Positions 7,823 to 15,277 of a stretch of DNA of 64,000 nucleotides are shown here, piece after piece. Location: the NCBI RefSeq assembly GCF_000721075.1, contig NZ_JOEQ01000014.1, positions 1-64,000 on the forward strand, in the 5' to 3' direction. The translations under genes and the position numbers were made by a program. The DNA comes from Streptosporangium amethystogenes. GTDB lineage: Bacteria > Actinomycetota > Actinomycetes > Streptosporangiales > Streptosporangiaceae. The first letter of the stretch is position 1; every line of letters begins with the position of its first letter. The notes beneath the pieces are model-generated. The model was not told the origin of the DNA. It did not search any database and worked only from the letters and a program-made list of their open reading frames with translations.

Positions 7823-8710
7823 ATGGACATCGGAGTGATTCTGCCCGGCGTCGGTGTGCAGCGGGAGCAGCGGCTCGACCTGGGCACCGCCGCACGCCAT
7901 GCCGAGGAGGCCGGACTCGACGGCGTCTGGCACGGCGACCACCTCGCCACCGGGGCGGCGTCGCTGGACTGCGCCGTGGCACTGGCCGTCGCGGCGACGA
8001 CGACCACCCGGATCCGGATCGGCACGAGCGTGTTCATTCCGGCGATCCGGCCCCTGGCCTGGGCGGCCAAGCAGGTCGCGAGCCTGCAGCACGTCTCGGG
8101 CGGCCGGCTGGTGCTGGGCGTCGGGTCCGGCGGCGGAGCCGGGCAGTGGGCGGCGGCCGGAGTCCCGTACGGCGAGCGCGGCAGGCGGACCGATAGCGCA
8201 CTGGAGTTGCTGGCACGGCTACTGGCCGGGGAGACCGTCACGCTGGTGGACGAGCCGGGCGAGGTACGGCTCCAACCGGCCGTGACGCCACCGCCGATCT
8301 GGGTCGGCAACGCCTCCGCGGTGGCCGTGCGGCGGGCGGCCCGCCATGGAGACGGCTGGTTCCCCTCGATGATCTCGCCGTCGGAGGTGGCCTCGGGCCG
8401 GGCCAAGCTGGCCGAGCTCGCCGCCGCCCACGGGCGTCCCGAGCCGGTCGTCGCCATCGGCGCCACCGGCGTCCTCGGTCCGGGCCCCGGCCTGCCCACC
8501 CGCGAGTTCATCGCCTTGGGCATCACCGGGTACGGCATCCCGATGGAGGAGGCAGTGCGGCTACCCCTCATCGGGAAGCCCGCGCAGGTGGCCGAGCGAC
8601 TGGCCGCCTACCGCGACGCCGGGGCGCGGCACGTGGTCCTGGGCTTCGCGGGCGGCGACTGGCGCGACCAGTGCGACCTGCTGGCCGAGACCCGCGCGCT
8701 CCTGACCTGA
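7823..8710 (+). CDS. SoxR-controlled luciferase-like flavin-dependent oxidoreductase
   Basis: A 295-residue LLM-family enzyme using FMN or F420. Marks: IGVILPGVG at the N-terminus, DGVWHGDHL, IRIGTSVFIPAIRPLAWAAK, the HVSGGRLVLGVGSGG signature, and PPIWVGNASAVAVRRAARHGDGWF. I take ATG 7823 rather than ATG 7814: 7814 directly abuts AAGG and lies in the promoter, whereas 7823 is both correctly spaced from AAGG and sits at the predicted transcription start. The SoxR box upstream implies induction by redox-cycling compounds. The substrate may be a quinone- or phenazine-like molecule (inference). Confidence 0.88.
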   Translation: MDIGVILPGVGVQREQRLDLGTAARHAEEAGLDGVWHGDHLATGAASLDCAVALAVAATTTTRIRIGTSVFIPAIRPLAWAAKQVASLQHVSGGRLVLGVGSGGGAGQWAAAGVPYGERGRRTDSALELLARLLAGETVTLVDEPGEVRLQPAVTPPPIWVGNASAVAVRRAARHGDGWFPSMISPSEVASGRAKLAELAAAHGRPEPVVAIGATGVLGPGPGLPTREFIALGITGYGIPMEEAVRLPLIGKPAQVAERLAAYRDAGARHVVLGFAGGDWRDQCDLLAETRALLT

Positions 8711-8902
8711 CCCACGCGCGCCGACCATCACCGCTCGGGCGGCGATCTCATGGAACGGAAACCGACGCGCGGGGCAGCCCCGCAGTCTCCCTGTCCTCGC
8801 CATCGGCCGGGAACCGGCACCTCCTCCACCCTCGGACGGGCTGCCCTCTCACCGACCCGATATCCGGTGGCGGACCCGGTTGCCGGCGGTGAGGATTACC
8901 GC

Positions 8903-9481
8903 ATGCATGTCTTCCTGGAGACCGACCGGCTCGTGCTCCGCGCGTTCACCGAGGCCGACGCCGACCACCTGCTCGCACTGGACAATGACCCCGACGTCAT
9001 GCGCCTCATCAACGGTGGCCGGCCGACGAGCCGCGAGGTGATCCAGGCACGGACCCTGCCGCGGCTCCTCCATGACCACCCGTGCTTCGGCACCCGCGGC
9101 TACTGGGCCGCGGAGGAGAAGGCCACCGGGGTCTTTCTGGGCTGGTTGGAATTCCGGCCCCTGACCGACCACAGTCCCGCGGTGGTCGAACTCGGCTACC
9201 GGCTGAACAAGGCCGCCTGGGGCGTCGGCCATGCCACGGAGGGATCGCGAGCCCTGATCCGTAAGGGATTCACGGAACTCGGGGTGGAGCGGGTGACCGC
9301 GAACACCATGGCCGTCAACACGCGATCCCGCCGCGTGATGGAAAAAGTCGGCCTGTCATTCGTTCGAAGCTTCACCGGGGACTGGCCGGAGGCGATCGAG
9401 GGCTCCGAGCACGGCGAAGTCGAGTATGAACTCACCTGGGCCGAGTGGAGACGGCATCGGCAGGCGCCAGCCGTCCGGTAG
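8903..9481 (+). CDS. GNAT-family N-acetyltransferase (RimJ/RimL type)
   Basis: A 192-residue acyl-CoA-dependent acetyltransferase. The N-terminus LETDRLVLRAFTEADADHL is the hallmark of the Acetyltransf_3 (RimJ/RimL-like) group; VELGYRLNKAAWGVGHATEGSRALI forms the acetyl-CoA-binding beta-bulge/helix and VNTRSRRVMEKVGL the C-terminal motif B. Start ATG 8903 is preceded by GGTGAGGA at 8889-8896; an upstream in-frame ATG at 8750 would add non-homologous sequence. Stand-alone gene; the acceptor (protein N-terminus, aminoglycoside or other amine) cannot be told. Confidence 0.88.
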   Translation: MHVFLETDRLVLRAFTEADADHLLALDNDPDVMRLINGGRPTSREVIQARTLPRLLHDHPCFGTRGYWAAEEKATGVFLGWLEFRPLTDHSPAVVELGYRLNKAAWGVGHATEGSRALIRKGFTELGVERVTANTMAVNTRSRRVMEKVGLSFVRSFTGDWPEAIEGSEHGEVEYELTWAEWRRHRQAPAVR

Positions 9482-9582
9482 AACGGCGCCGCTCCGCACT
9501 TCACGGGTTTCGTCAGCTGTGACAGGTAGTGAAGGGGAGACCGTCAAACACCAGGGTCTCTTCCGAGGGGCGCAGGCGATCC

Positions 9583-9611
9583 GATTCCTTCCGGTGGCGG
9601 TGACCGTCCTA
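9583..9611 (+). promoter_or_regulatory. ECF-type promoter A, in front of the sigma gene (autoregulation)
   Basis: GATTCCTT (9583-9590), 14 bases, then CGTCCTA (9605-9611). The same -35/-10 pair with the same 14-base gap recurs at 10971 and 11871. The CGTC -10 core is typical of ECF sigma factors. It lies 38 bases before the ATG of the sigma gene. Confidence 0.75.
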
Positions 9612-9648
9612 TCGTCATCAATACGTGTTGGCGTAGGAGACGGTAGAC

Positions 9649-10725
9649 ATGGTCGAGGAGCAAGGCGGTGGTGGTCCGGCGGAGGACACGGCCGTGGTGG
9701 GCGCCGCGCCGGCCGGTGACGAGGGGGCGTTCGGAGCGCTCGTCGAGCCTTTGCGGTGGGAGTTGCGGGTGCACTGCTACCGGATGCTGGGCTCCTACGA
9801 CGACGCGGAGGACATCGTCCAGGAGACCTTCCTGCGGGCATGGCGCCGCCGGGAGACCTATGAGGGGCGGTCGACGTTCCGGGCCTGGCTCTACAAGATC
9901 GCGACGAACGCGTGCCTGGACCTGATCGACCGGAACAAACGGCGGGTCGCGCCGTACCAGGTTCCACCGCTGGTCGAGTCGGGCACGCCGGTGCAGCCGC
10001 CTGCCGATGTGTCGTGGTTGCAGCCGGTCCCGGATCGGCTGCTGGAGCCGGCCGTCGACGGGGCCGAAGGGCCGGAAGCGGTGGCGGTCGCGCGGGAGAC
10101 GATCGAGCTCGCCTTCCTGGTGGCGATCCAGCGACTCCCCGCCCGGCAGCGGGCCGTACTGATCACCAGGGATGTGCTGGGCTGGCCCGCCACCGAGACG
10201 GCCGCGCTGCTGGGCACCAGCGTGGCGTCGGTGAAGAGCGCGTTGCAGCGAGCGCGGGCGACACTGAAACAGCATCTGCCCCAGCGGCGCGAGGACTGGG
10301 CGCCTTCGGCCGAGCCGAGCACGGACGAACGCGCGCTGTTGCGACGTTACGTCCAGGCGCATCAGCAAGCCGACCTGGGCATGCTCACCGGGTTGCTCAC
10401 CGAGGACGTGCGGATGACGATGCCGCCGCATCCGGCGTGGCTGGTCGGGCGGGATGCGCTGCTGACCCTTACCGGACAGGTCTTCGACTCCGGCTCGGAG
10501 TGGTACCACGGGCGCTGGCACAGCGTGGTCACCGGCGCGAATCTCCAACCCGCGGTGGCACACTATGTCGAATACCCCACCACACCCGAGACCAGGGACC
10601 TGACCGGGCGGTTCCGCGGCCAGGTGCTGGACGTGCTGCGGATCGACGGCGGCCGGATCACCGAGATCACGTCGTTCGCACCACACCACTTCGCCGCGTT
10701 CGGCCTGCCCCTGGTCCTGCCGTGA
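9649..10725 (+). CDS. ECF RNA polymerase sigma factor with C-terminal SnoaL-like domain (SigX5/SigG type)
   Basis: A 358-residue sigma factor. Region 2 (about residues 35-95) reads HCYRMLGSYDDAEDIVQETFLRAWRR and STFRAWLYKIATNACLDLIDR; region 4 (about 155-205) reads LPARQRAVLITRDVLGWPATETAALLGTSVASVKSALQRARATL. Residues ~225-350 form a SnoaL/NTF2-like domain (LLTEDVRMTMPPHPAWLVGRDA), which in this family replaces a separate anti-sigma factor. The gene is preceded by a GATTCCTT-14-CGTC promoter shared with two downstream genes, so it very likely transcribes itself and its neighbours. A cupin gene overlaps its stop codon. Confidence 0.93.
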   Translation: MVEEQGGGGPAEDTAVVGAAPAGDEGAFGALVEPLRWELRVHCYRMLGSYDDAEDIVQETFLRAWRRRETYEGRSTFRAWLYKIATNACLDLIDRNKRRVAPYQVPPLVESGTPVQPPADVSWLQPVPDRLLEPAVDGAEGPEAVAVARETIELAFLVAIQRLPARQRAVLITRDVLGWPATETAALLGTSVASVKSALQRARATLKQHLPQRREDWAPSAEPSTDERALLRRYVQAHQQADLGMLTGLLTEDVRMTMPPHPAWLVGRDALLTLTGQVFDSGSEWYHGRWHSVVTGANLQPAVAHYVEYPTTPETRDLTGRFRGQVLDVLRIDGGRITEITSFAPHHFAAFGLPLVLP

Positions 10726-10727
10726 CC

Positions 10728-11009
10728 ATGGGATTCCAGCGGCGCGAGGTGGTCCTGGCCTGCGGTGAGGTCCGCGACTACGACGCGGCCGCCTGGCACG
10801 ACACGATCGTCTGGGTGCGAGACGGGGAGGTCGAACTCGAGACGATCGACGGCACCGGGCAGCGCTTCGGCGTCGGCGCGGTGCTGTGTCTGGCCGGCCT
10901 GCCGCTGCGCGTGCTGCGCAACCCGGGACCGGGGGCCGCCACCCTGGTCGCGATACGTCGAAACCAGACCGATTCCTTCTCCGCCCAGGCGCCGTCATAC
11001 AGCTGTTAA
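10728..11009 (+). CDS. Small cupin-fold protein coupled to the sigma gene
   Basis: A 93-residue single-domain protein. The sequence IVWVRDGEVELETIDGTGQRFGVGAVLCLAGLPLRVLRNPG has the beta-strand and Gly pattern of a small cupin barrel, but the metal-binding His residues of classical cupins are missing. It begins 2 bases after the sigma stop at ATG 10728; a GTG at 10722 overlapping the stop as GTGA is equally possible. Translational coupling suggests it works with the sigma factor, perhaps as ligand sensor or modulator (inference). Confidence 0.75.
   Translation: MGFQRREVVLACGEVRDYDAAAWHDTIVWVRDGEVELETIDGTGQRFGVGAVLCLAGLPLRVLRNPGPGAATLVAIRRNQTDSFSAQAPSYSC
10971..11000 (+). promoter_or_regulatory. 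ECF-type promoter B, in front of the alpha/beta hydrolase
   Basis: GATTCCTT (10971-10978), 14 bases, then CGTCATAC (10993-11000). The CGTC lies exactly 49 bases before the downstream ATG, the same distance as in promoter C. It overlaps the 3' end of the cupin gene. Confidence 0.8.
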
Positions 11010-11041
11010 CACCACATGACACCTGAGACGGGGCAACAATC

Positions 11042-11860
11042 ATGCGCACCACCAGCGAAACGGCGGTCATCTCCCGGGACGGAACCGAGATCGCGTTCGA
11101 GCGGCTCGGTGCCGGGCCCGCGGTCATCCTGGTGTCCTCGGCGCTGGCCGACCGCTCCGACACCGGTAAGCTCGCCGGCCTGCTCGCCCGGCACTTCACC
11201 GTGATCAACTACGACCGGCGGGGCCGGGGCGCCAGCGGCGACGCCCCCGGGTACGCGGTCGAACGCGAGGTCGAGGACATCGCGGCGTTGATCGGCCATG
11301 CCGGGGGGTCGGCGTCGCTGTTCGGGAGTTCGTCAGGGGCGGTGCTGGCGTTGCGTGCCGCGGCGGCCGGGCTCGACATCGAGAGGCTGGCGCTCTACGA
11401 GCCGCCGTTCGTGATCGGCGACGACGGCTTCGGCCCGCCCAAGGACTACACCCGGCATCTCGACGCGCTACTGGCCGCCGACCGGCGCGGCGACGCGGTC
11501 AGGTACTTCATGACCGAGGCGCAGGGCATGCCCGCGTTCATGGTGACCATGATGCGGCTGATGCCGGGTATGTGGTCGAGCCTCAGGGCACTGGCGCACA
11601 CGCTGCCCTACGACGCCGCGGTGATGGGCGACACCCAGCAGGGTAGGCCGCTGGAGGCCGGCCGATGGTCGGCCGCGACAGCGCCGACCCTGGTACTGAC
11701 CGGCGGCAAGAGCCCGGCCGGATTCCACAACGCCGCACGGGCGCTCGCCCAGGTCCTGCCCGACGCCGAACACCGCATTCTGCCCGGCCTCAACCACGGC
11801 GCCGTGGCCATGGCCCCCAAGAAGCTCGCGCCCGCGCTCGTGGAATTCCTGCACGGCTGA
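11042..11860 (+). CDS. Alpha/beta hydrolase
   Basis: A 272-residue serine hydrolase. The substrate-side strand YDRRGRGASGD, the nucleophile elbow GSSSG (Ser in LFGSSSGAVLAL) and a C-terminal His in LNHGAVAMAPKKLAP are visible; the acidic residue of the triad is expected near LVLTGGKSPAGF, where the usual Asp is not obvious. The gene has its own copy of the GATTCCTT-14-CGTC promoter 49 bases before CGTC-to-ATG, so it is a likely target of the upstream sigma factor. Substrate unknown. Confidence 0.88.
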   Translation: MRTTSETAVISRDGTEIAFERLGAGPAVILVSSALADRSDTGKLAGLLARHFTVINYDRRGRGASGDAPGYAVEREVEDIAALIGHAGGSASLFGSSSGAVLALRAAAAGLDIERLALYEPPFVIGDDGFGPPKDYTRHLDALLAADRRGDAVRYFMTEAQGMPAFMVTMMRLMPGMWSSLRALAHTLPYDAAVMGDTQQGRPLEAGRWSAATAPTLVLTGGKSPAGFHNAARALAQVLPDAEHRILPGLNHGAVAMAPKKLAPALVEFLHG

Positions 11861-11870
11861 GCCGGGCACC

Positions 11871-11900
11871 GATTCCTTTCCGGGCGCCGTGCCGTCATAC
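11871..11900 (+). promoter_or_regulatory. ECF-type promoter C, in front of the DUF1579-like gene
   Basis: GATTCCTT (11871-11878), 14 bases, then CGTCATAC (11893-11900), again with CGTC 49 bases before the ATG. Outside the two boxes the spacer differs from promoter B, which argues for selection on the boxes rather than a recent duplication. Confidence 0.8.
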
Positions 11901-11941
11901 AACCAAACCCAGCAGCATCGAAGCGTACGAGAGAGGTTCTC

Positions 11942-12364
11942 ATGTCGAACAAGCAGGACACCGCGCTGGCCGAGCTCGACCGGCTCGTCGGCACCTGGAA
12001 GGTGAGCGGCGAGGCCACCGGCCAGGTCACCTACTCCTGGCTGGCAGGCCGTCACTTCCTCAAGCAGGAGGTCGACCTCTGGCAGGCCGGTCAGCACATC
12101 ACCGGCATCGAGATCATCGGCCGGAACAAGCCGTTCGGCGCCGAGGAACCAGGCGAGGACATCATCGCCCGGTTCTACGGCAGCGAGGGCGAGACCCTCG
12201 ATTACGTCTACGAGATCGACGGCGACACGCTCACCATCTGGAGCGGCGAGAAAGGCTCACCCGCCTACTACCGCGCCCGGTTCAGCCCCGACGGCGACAG
12301 CCTGTCCGGGGACTGGATCTGGCCCGGCGGCGGCTACCACGCCGAGCAGAACCGGGTTCGATGA
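11942..12364 (+). CDS. DUF1579-like lipocalin-fold protein
   Basis: A 140-residue cytoplasmic protein. LDRLVGTWKVSGEATGQVTYSWLAGRHFLKQEVD followed by alternating strands resembles the DUF1579/heme-lipocalin-like families, which often accompany SnoaL-type sigma factors. No signal peptide and no cysteine. It starts from its own GATTCCTT-14-CGTC promoter and overlaps the next gene by 4 bases (ATGA). The function is not known; small-molecule or fatty-ligand binding is a guess from the fold. Confidence 0.75.
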   Translation: MSNKQDTALAELDRLVGTWKVSGEATGQVTYSWLAGRHFLKQEVDLWQAGQHITGIEIIGRNKPFGAEEPGEDIIARFYGSEGETLDYVYEIDGDTLTIWSGEKGSPAYYRARFSPDGDSLSGDWIWPGGGYHAEQNRVR

Positions 12365-13011
12365 CCGACACCACGACCACGAGGCGACTGCTGACCGCCG
12401 GCGCGGTCGCGACCCCGCTGTTCTTCACGGTGGCGTTCGCCCAGGCGTTCACCCGAGACGGCTTCGATCTCTCCCGGCACATGCTCAGCCAGTTGGCGAC
12501 CGGAGATCTCGGATGGCTGCAGATCGCCAACTTCGTCGTCACCGGCACACTGTTCATCGCGGCGGCCATCGGGATGCGGCGGACACTGCGCCAGGGCCGC
12601 GGGGCGAAATGGGGCCCCCGACTGATCGGGATCTTCGGCGGTGCACTGGTCCTCGCGGGCATCTTCGTCACCGACCCGGCGAGCGGCTACCCCGCCGGGT
12701 CAGCCGACGGAGTGATCTCCTGGCACGGCGCGCTTCACAACGTGGCCTCCATGGTGGCCGGTCTTGCCCTGCTGGCAGCGAGCCTGGTGTTCGCCCGCCG
12801 GTTCCTCGCCGGCAAGCAGAAAGGGTGGGCGATCTACAGCGTGGCCGGCGGGATCGTCTACGCCGTCCTGCCACAGACCAACCCCGGGCTGATGAGCCTG
12901 CTGTTCGCCGTCGCATCGCTGATCGGCTGGGCCTGGATCTCCACGCTCTCCCTCCACCTCGTCAACACCGGCATGGCTGAGGCGACCACGCCCCAACTTC
13001 AGCGCGCATAA
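12361..13011 (+). CDS. DUF998 integral membrane protein
   Basis: A 216-residue protein with six predicted hydrophobic helices (for example VATPLFFTVAFAQAF, IANFVVTGTLFIAAAI, LIGIFGGALVLAGIFV, MVAGLALLAASLVFA). The TRDGFDLSRHMLSQLATGDLGWLQ segment after helix 1 is typical of DUF998 proteins. It starts at ATG 12361 overlapping the preceding stop, so it belongs to the operon transcribed from promoter C. A strong hairpin ends the unit. Function unknown. Confidence 0.85.
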   Translation: MTDTTTTRRLLTAGAVATPLFFTVAFAQAFTRDGFDLSRHMLSQLATGDLGWLQIANFVVTGTLFIAAAIGMRRTLRQGRGAKWGPRLIGIFGGALVLAGIFVTDPASGYPAGSADGVISWHGALHNVASMVAGLALLAASLVFARRFLAGKQKGWAIYSVAGGIVYAVLPQTNPGLMSLLFAVASLIGWAWISTLSLHLVNTGMAEATTPQLQRA

Positions 13012-13020
13012 CAATCATCA

Positions 13021-13056
13021 GTGGGGCCCGGTGTCAAAGGACACGGGCCCCACTTT
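13021..13056 (+). terminator. Rho-independent-like terminator of the sigma-factor cluster
   Basis: GTGGGGCCCGGTGTC (13021-13035) pairs with GACACGGGCCCCAC (13040-13053) around an AAAG loop with a single bulged G, followed by TTT. It lies 10 bases after the DUF998 gene. Confidence 0.85.
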
Positions 13057-13425
13057 CCACGCTCCCGCTCTCGGAGCCGCGCGAGCCTAGGGCCCGCTCC
13101 ACCGTGATGGACGCAGTTGCGCGAGCCCGCAGACTCAAGGGCCTCCGAGGCCGCTCCCCACGAAGGCCCGCCCACCCATCGCCTATCCCGATGACCAGCG
13201 GCGGAGATCTGCGAGGCCGATGGGTTTCACGTCATCCTGACCAACGACGCCCGGCAAAGGCCTCCATCTGCCTGATGGCCAGGTCCACGGCCGCGCGCTC
13301 CTCCTCTCGAAGAGGTCGATCAGCACATAGGCGATCGAGTGCGAGAATTCACCCGCGTTACCGGCGGACGCCACCGCCGATGTGAACACCGCCGCCGGGT
13401 CAGCGACAACAGGGTGAGGAGCGGC
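13057..13425. other. Intergenic region with a possible decayed minus-strand ORF
   Basis: No intact gene. On the minus strand near 13350-13230 two frames join as GEFSHSIAYVLIDLFE and EERAAVDLAIRQMEAFAGRR, which together look protein-like but need a frameshift. This could be a remnant of a small gene; nothing else is visible. Confidence 0.3.
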
Positions 13426-14064
13426 ATGGCTGATCAGCATGTGAACGACGTGGGAGCGTCTGGACAAGGCCTGAGGGGCGAGGGAGAGCGTGGGGGCCTC
13501 GCCTGGGTGGTGACGGAGGTGGCCGCTCCCCAGTACGTCGCGATCGCGTTGCCGCCGGTGACCGGTCTGCTCGCTCACGGGTGGACAGGCGCGATGTGGG
13601 GTCTGCTCACGGCGGCGTTGTGCGCCGGCGCGCCCGTAGGGGTGATCGCGGTCGGTGTGCGGCGGGGGCGCCTGGACTCGATGCACCTGGTCGACCGGAA
13701 ATCCCGTAGCGGGCCGATGCTCGCCGGTCTGATCGCGGTGGCGGTCGGCCTGGTGCTGCTCGCCCTGCTGGACGCGCCGGCCATCGTGACGGCGACGGCG
13801 GCGGTGATGCTCGGCTGGGTGCTGGTCATGGGTTCGATCACGATGTGGTGGAAGATCTCCTTTCACACGGGGGTGGCCGCCGGGGCGACGGTCGTGCTGG
13901 CGCACGTGCTGCCCGCCGTGGCGACGCTCGCGGTGGGTGCCGCTCTCGTCGGTGTGATCGGCTGGGCCCGGGTACGGGTATCCCACCACACGCCCACCCA
14001 GACCATCGCGGGTGCGGCGGCCGGAGCGGGCGTGGCGTGGGCGGTACTGACGCTGACGCTCTGA
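13426..14064 (+). CDS. PAP2-like (phosphatidic acid phosphatase superfamily) membrane protein
   Basis: A 212-residue protein with about five membrane helices. Between them lie DRKSRSGPML, MWWKISFHTGVAAG and RVRVSHHTPTQTIAGAAAG, which correspond in order to the KxxxRP-like, xSGH-like and SRxxxHxxxQ-like stations of the PAP2 superfamily; the active-site residues are partly substituted, as in many actinobacterial members. Start ATG 13426 follows GGTGAGGAG. It stands alone between a terminator and the DprA-like gene. Likely acts on a lipid phosphate, but catalysis is uncertain given the degenerate motifs. Confidence 0.7.
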   Translation: MADQHVNDVGASGQGLRGEGERGGLAWVVTEVAAPQYVAIALPPVTGLLAHGWTGAMWGLLTAALCAGAPVGVIAVGVRRGRLDSMHLVDRKSRSGPMLAGLIAVAVGLVLLALLDAPAIVTATAAVMLGWVLVMGSITMWWKISFHTGVAAGATVVLAHVLPAVATLAVGAALVGVIGWARVRVSHHTPTQTIAGAAAGAGVAWAVLTLTL

Positions 14065-14282
14065 CCTCGGTGGCCGGCGCCCACGTCACGCGGCTGGAAT
14101 CGAGGTCCTCGTGTGTCCCCCTTGAGCCCGACACAGAATAGTTCGATACCCCCAAATGCACGCTCGGTGAATGACCCCTCTCCGGAAGGTTCTCCCAATC
14201 CTGGTGGCCCGGCCAGACCGGGGCAGAGATTGGAGATGCACGGGAGAGTCAACCCACAAAGATCGAAGATCTCGCCAGAGGT

Positions 14283-14303
14283 TCGAACACTTGTTTTTAT
14301 GAT
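14283..14303 (+). promoter_or_regulatory. LexA-like SOS box overlapping a -10 element
   Basis: TCGAACACTTGTTTTT (14283-14298) matches the actinobacterial/Gram-positive SOS pattern CGAAC-N4-GTT, with a complete left arm and a degenerate right arm. It overlaps a perfect -10, TATGAT (14298-14303). The start point would be near 14310, 47 bases before the DprA-like ATG. No good -35 is seen. Confidence 0.5.
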
Positions 14304-14356
14304 GGAAATGGTGAGGCTCTGGGGCCGCGCCCCTGCGCACCGATAGCATCGGGAGC

Positions 14357-15277
14357 ATGGTTCCGGAACTGTGTGAACGTGCCGCTCTGGTGGCGTTGCT
14401 GCAGCGCCCCGGGGCCAGGTGGCAGGATATCGCGATCGAGGTGCTGGAAACGGGCAGCGCGGTGGCCGTGCTGGAGTCCGCGCTCAAGCTGCAGGACACG
14501 CTGTTTCCCGAGACGGATCCGGTGGTGTCCGCCATCGCCGGTGCGGCGGAGACCCTGCGAGGGTGGGAGGCGGCCGGCATCGGGGTCCACGCCTGCTTCG
14601 ATCCCGGCTATCCGAGTCAACTCCGCAGCATCCACCAGATGCCCCCGCTGTTGTTCTCCCGAGGGGCACTGACGCATGACCGGCGGGCGATCGCCGTGGT
14701 CGGCACCCGGCAGGCGAGTGAGCAGGGTCTGCGGATCGCCTCCGCGGTCGCGACCGAACTGGCCCTGAACGACGTGACCGTTGTCAGCGGCCTGGCCAGA
14801 GGCATCGACACCGCCGCGCACACCGCCGCGCTCAAGGCGCACGGGCGCACGGTGGCCGTCATCGGGACGGGGATCAACCGGTTCTACCCGAGCGAGAACC
14901 GCGCACTGCAGGAGCGGATCGCCGGTGAGGGCGCGGTGATCAGTCAGTTCTGGCCTGACGCGCCACCGAGCAAACAGAGCTTCCCGATGCGCAACGCCGT
15001 GATGAGCGGTTACGCGGCGGCCACGGTGGTGGTGGAAGCGCCGTGGAAGAGCGGTGCGCGTATTCAGGCCCGGCTCGCATTGGAACACGGCCGTCCCGTG
15101 GTAATGCCAGATCAACTCCTGGAGCACGACTGGGCGCGGGAATACGCGAAAAAACCCGGCGTCCATGTGGTCGCCGGCCTGGAAGAGTTACTCTCGGTGG
15201 TGGAGCAGTTGATCTCGGATCTGCACACCGGCCCTGAATCGCTTCCGGAGGCCCACCACCTTGCCTGGAGCAGTTGA
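14357..15277 (+). CDS. DprA/Smf-like SLOG-domain protein
   Basis: A 306-residue protein. Residues ~100-270 form the Rossmann-like DprA (SLOG) domain: AIAVVGTRQASEQGLRIAS, VVSGLARGIDTAAHTAALKAHG, VAVIGTGINRFYPSENRALQ, and a VVVEAPWKSGARIQARLALEHG segment matching the family's final motif. It lacks a C-terminal winged helix, so it is shorter than many DprA proteins. DprA normally loads RecA on incoming ssDNA; here no competence or topA/rnhB genes are near. Instead a ComF-like phosphoribosyltransferase overlaps its 3' end by 17 bases. It may be a dedicated nucleotide- or DNA-sensing pair (inference). Confidence 0.82.
   Translation: MVPELCERAALVALLQRPGARWQDIAIEVLETGSAVAVLESALKLQDTLFPETDPVVSAIAGAAETLRGWEAAGIGVHACFDPGYPSQLRSIHQMPPLLFSRGALTHDRRAIAVVGTRQASEQGLRIASAVATELALNDVTVVSGLARGIDTAAHTAALKAHGRTVAVIGTGINRFYPSENRALQERIAGEGAVISQFWPDAPPSKQSFPMRNAVMSGYAAATVVVEAPWKSGARIQARLALEHGRPVVMPDQLLEHDWAREYAKKPGVHVVAGLEELLSVVEQLISDLHTGPESLPEAHHLAWSS

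Noticed and set aside
9544..11208. Long minus-strand frame across the sigma-factor cluster
   Set aside because: Antisense of the sigma, cupin and promoter regions; no recognisable domain.
10971..11900. Promoters B and C as a recent tandem duplication of one segment
   Set aside because: Only the two boxes and their spacing match; spacers and the following genes are unrelated.
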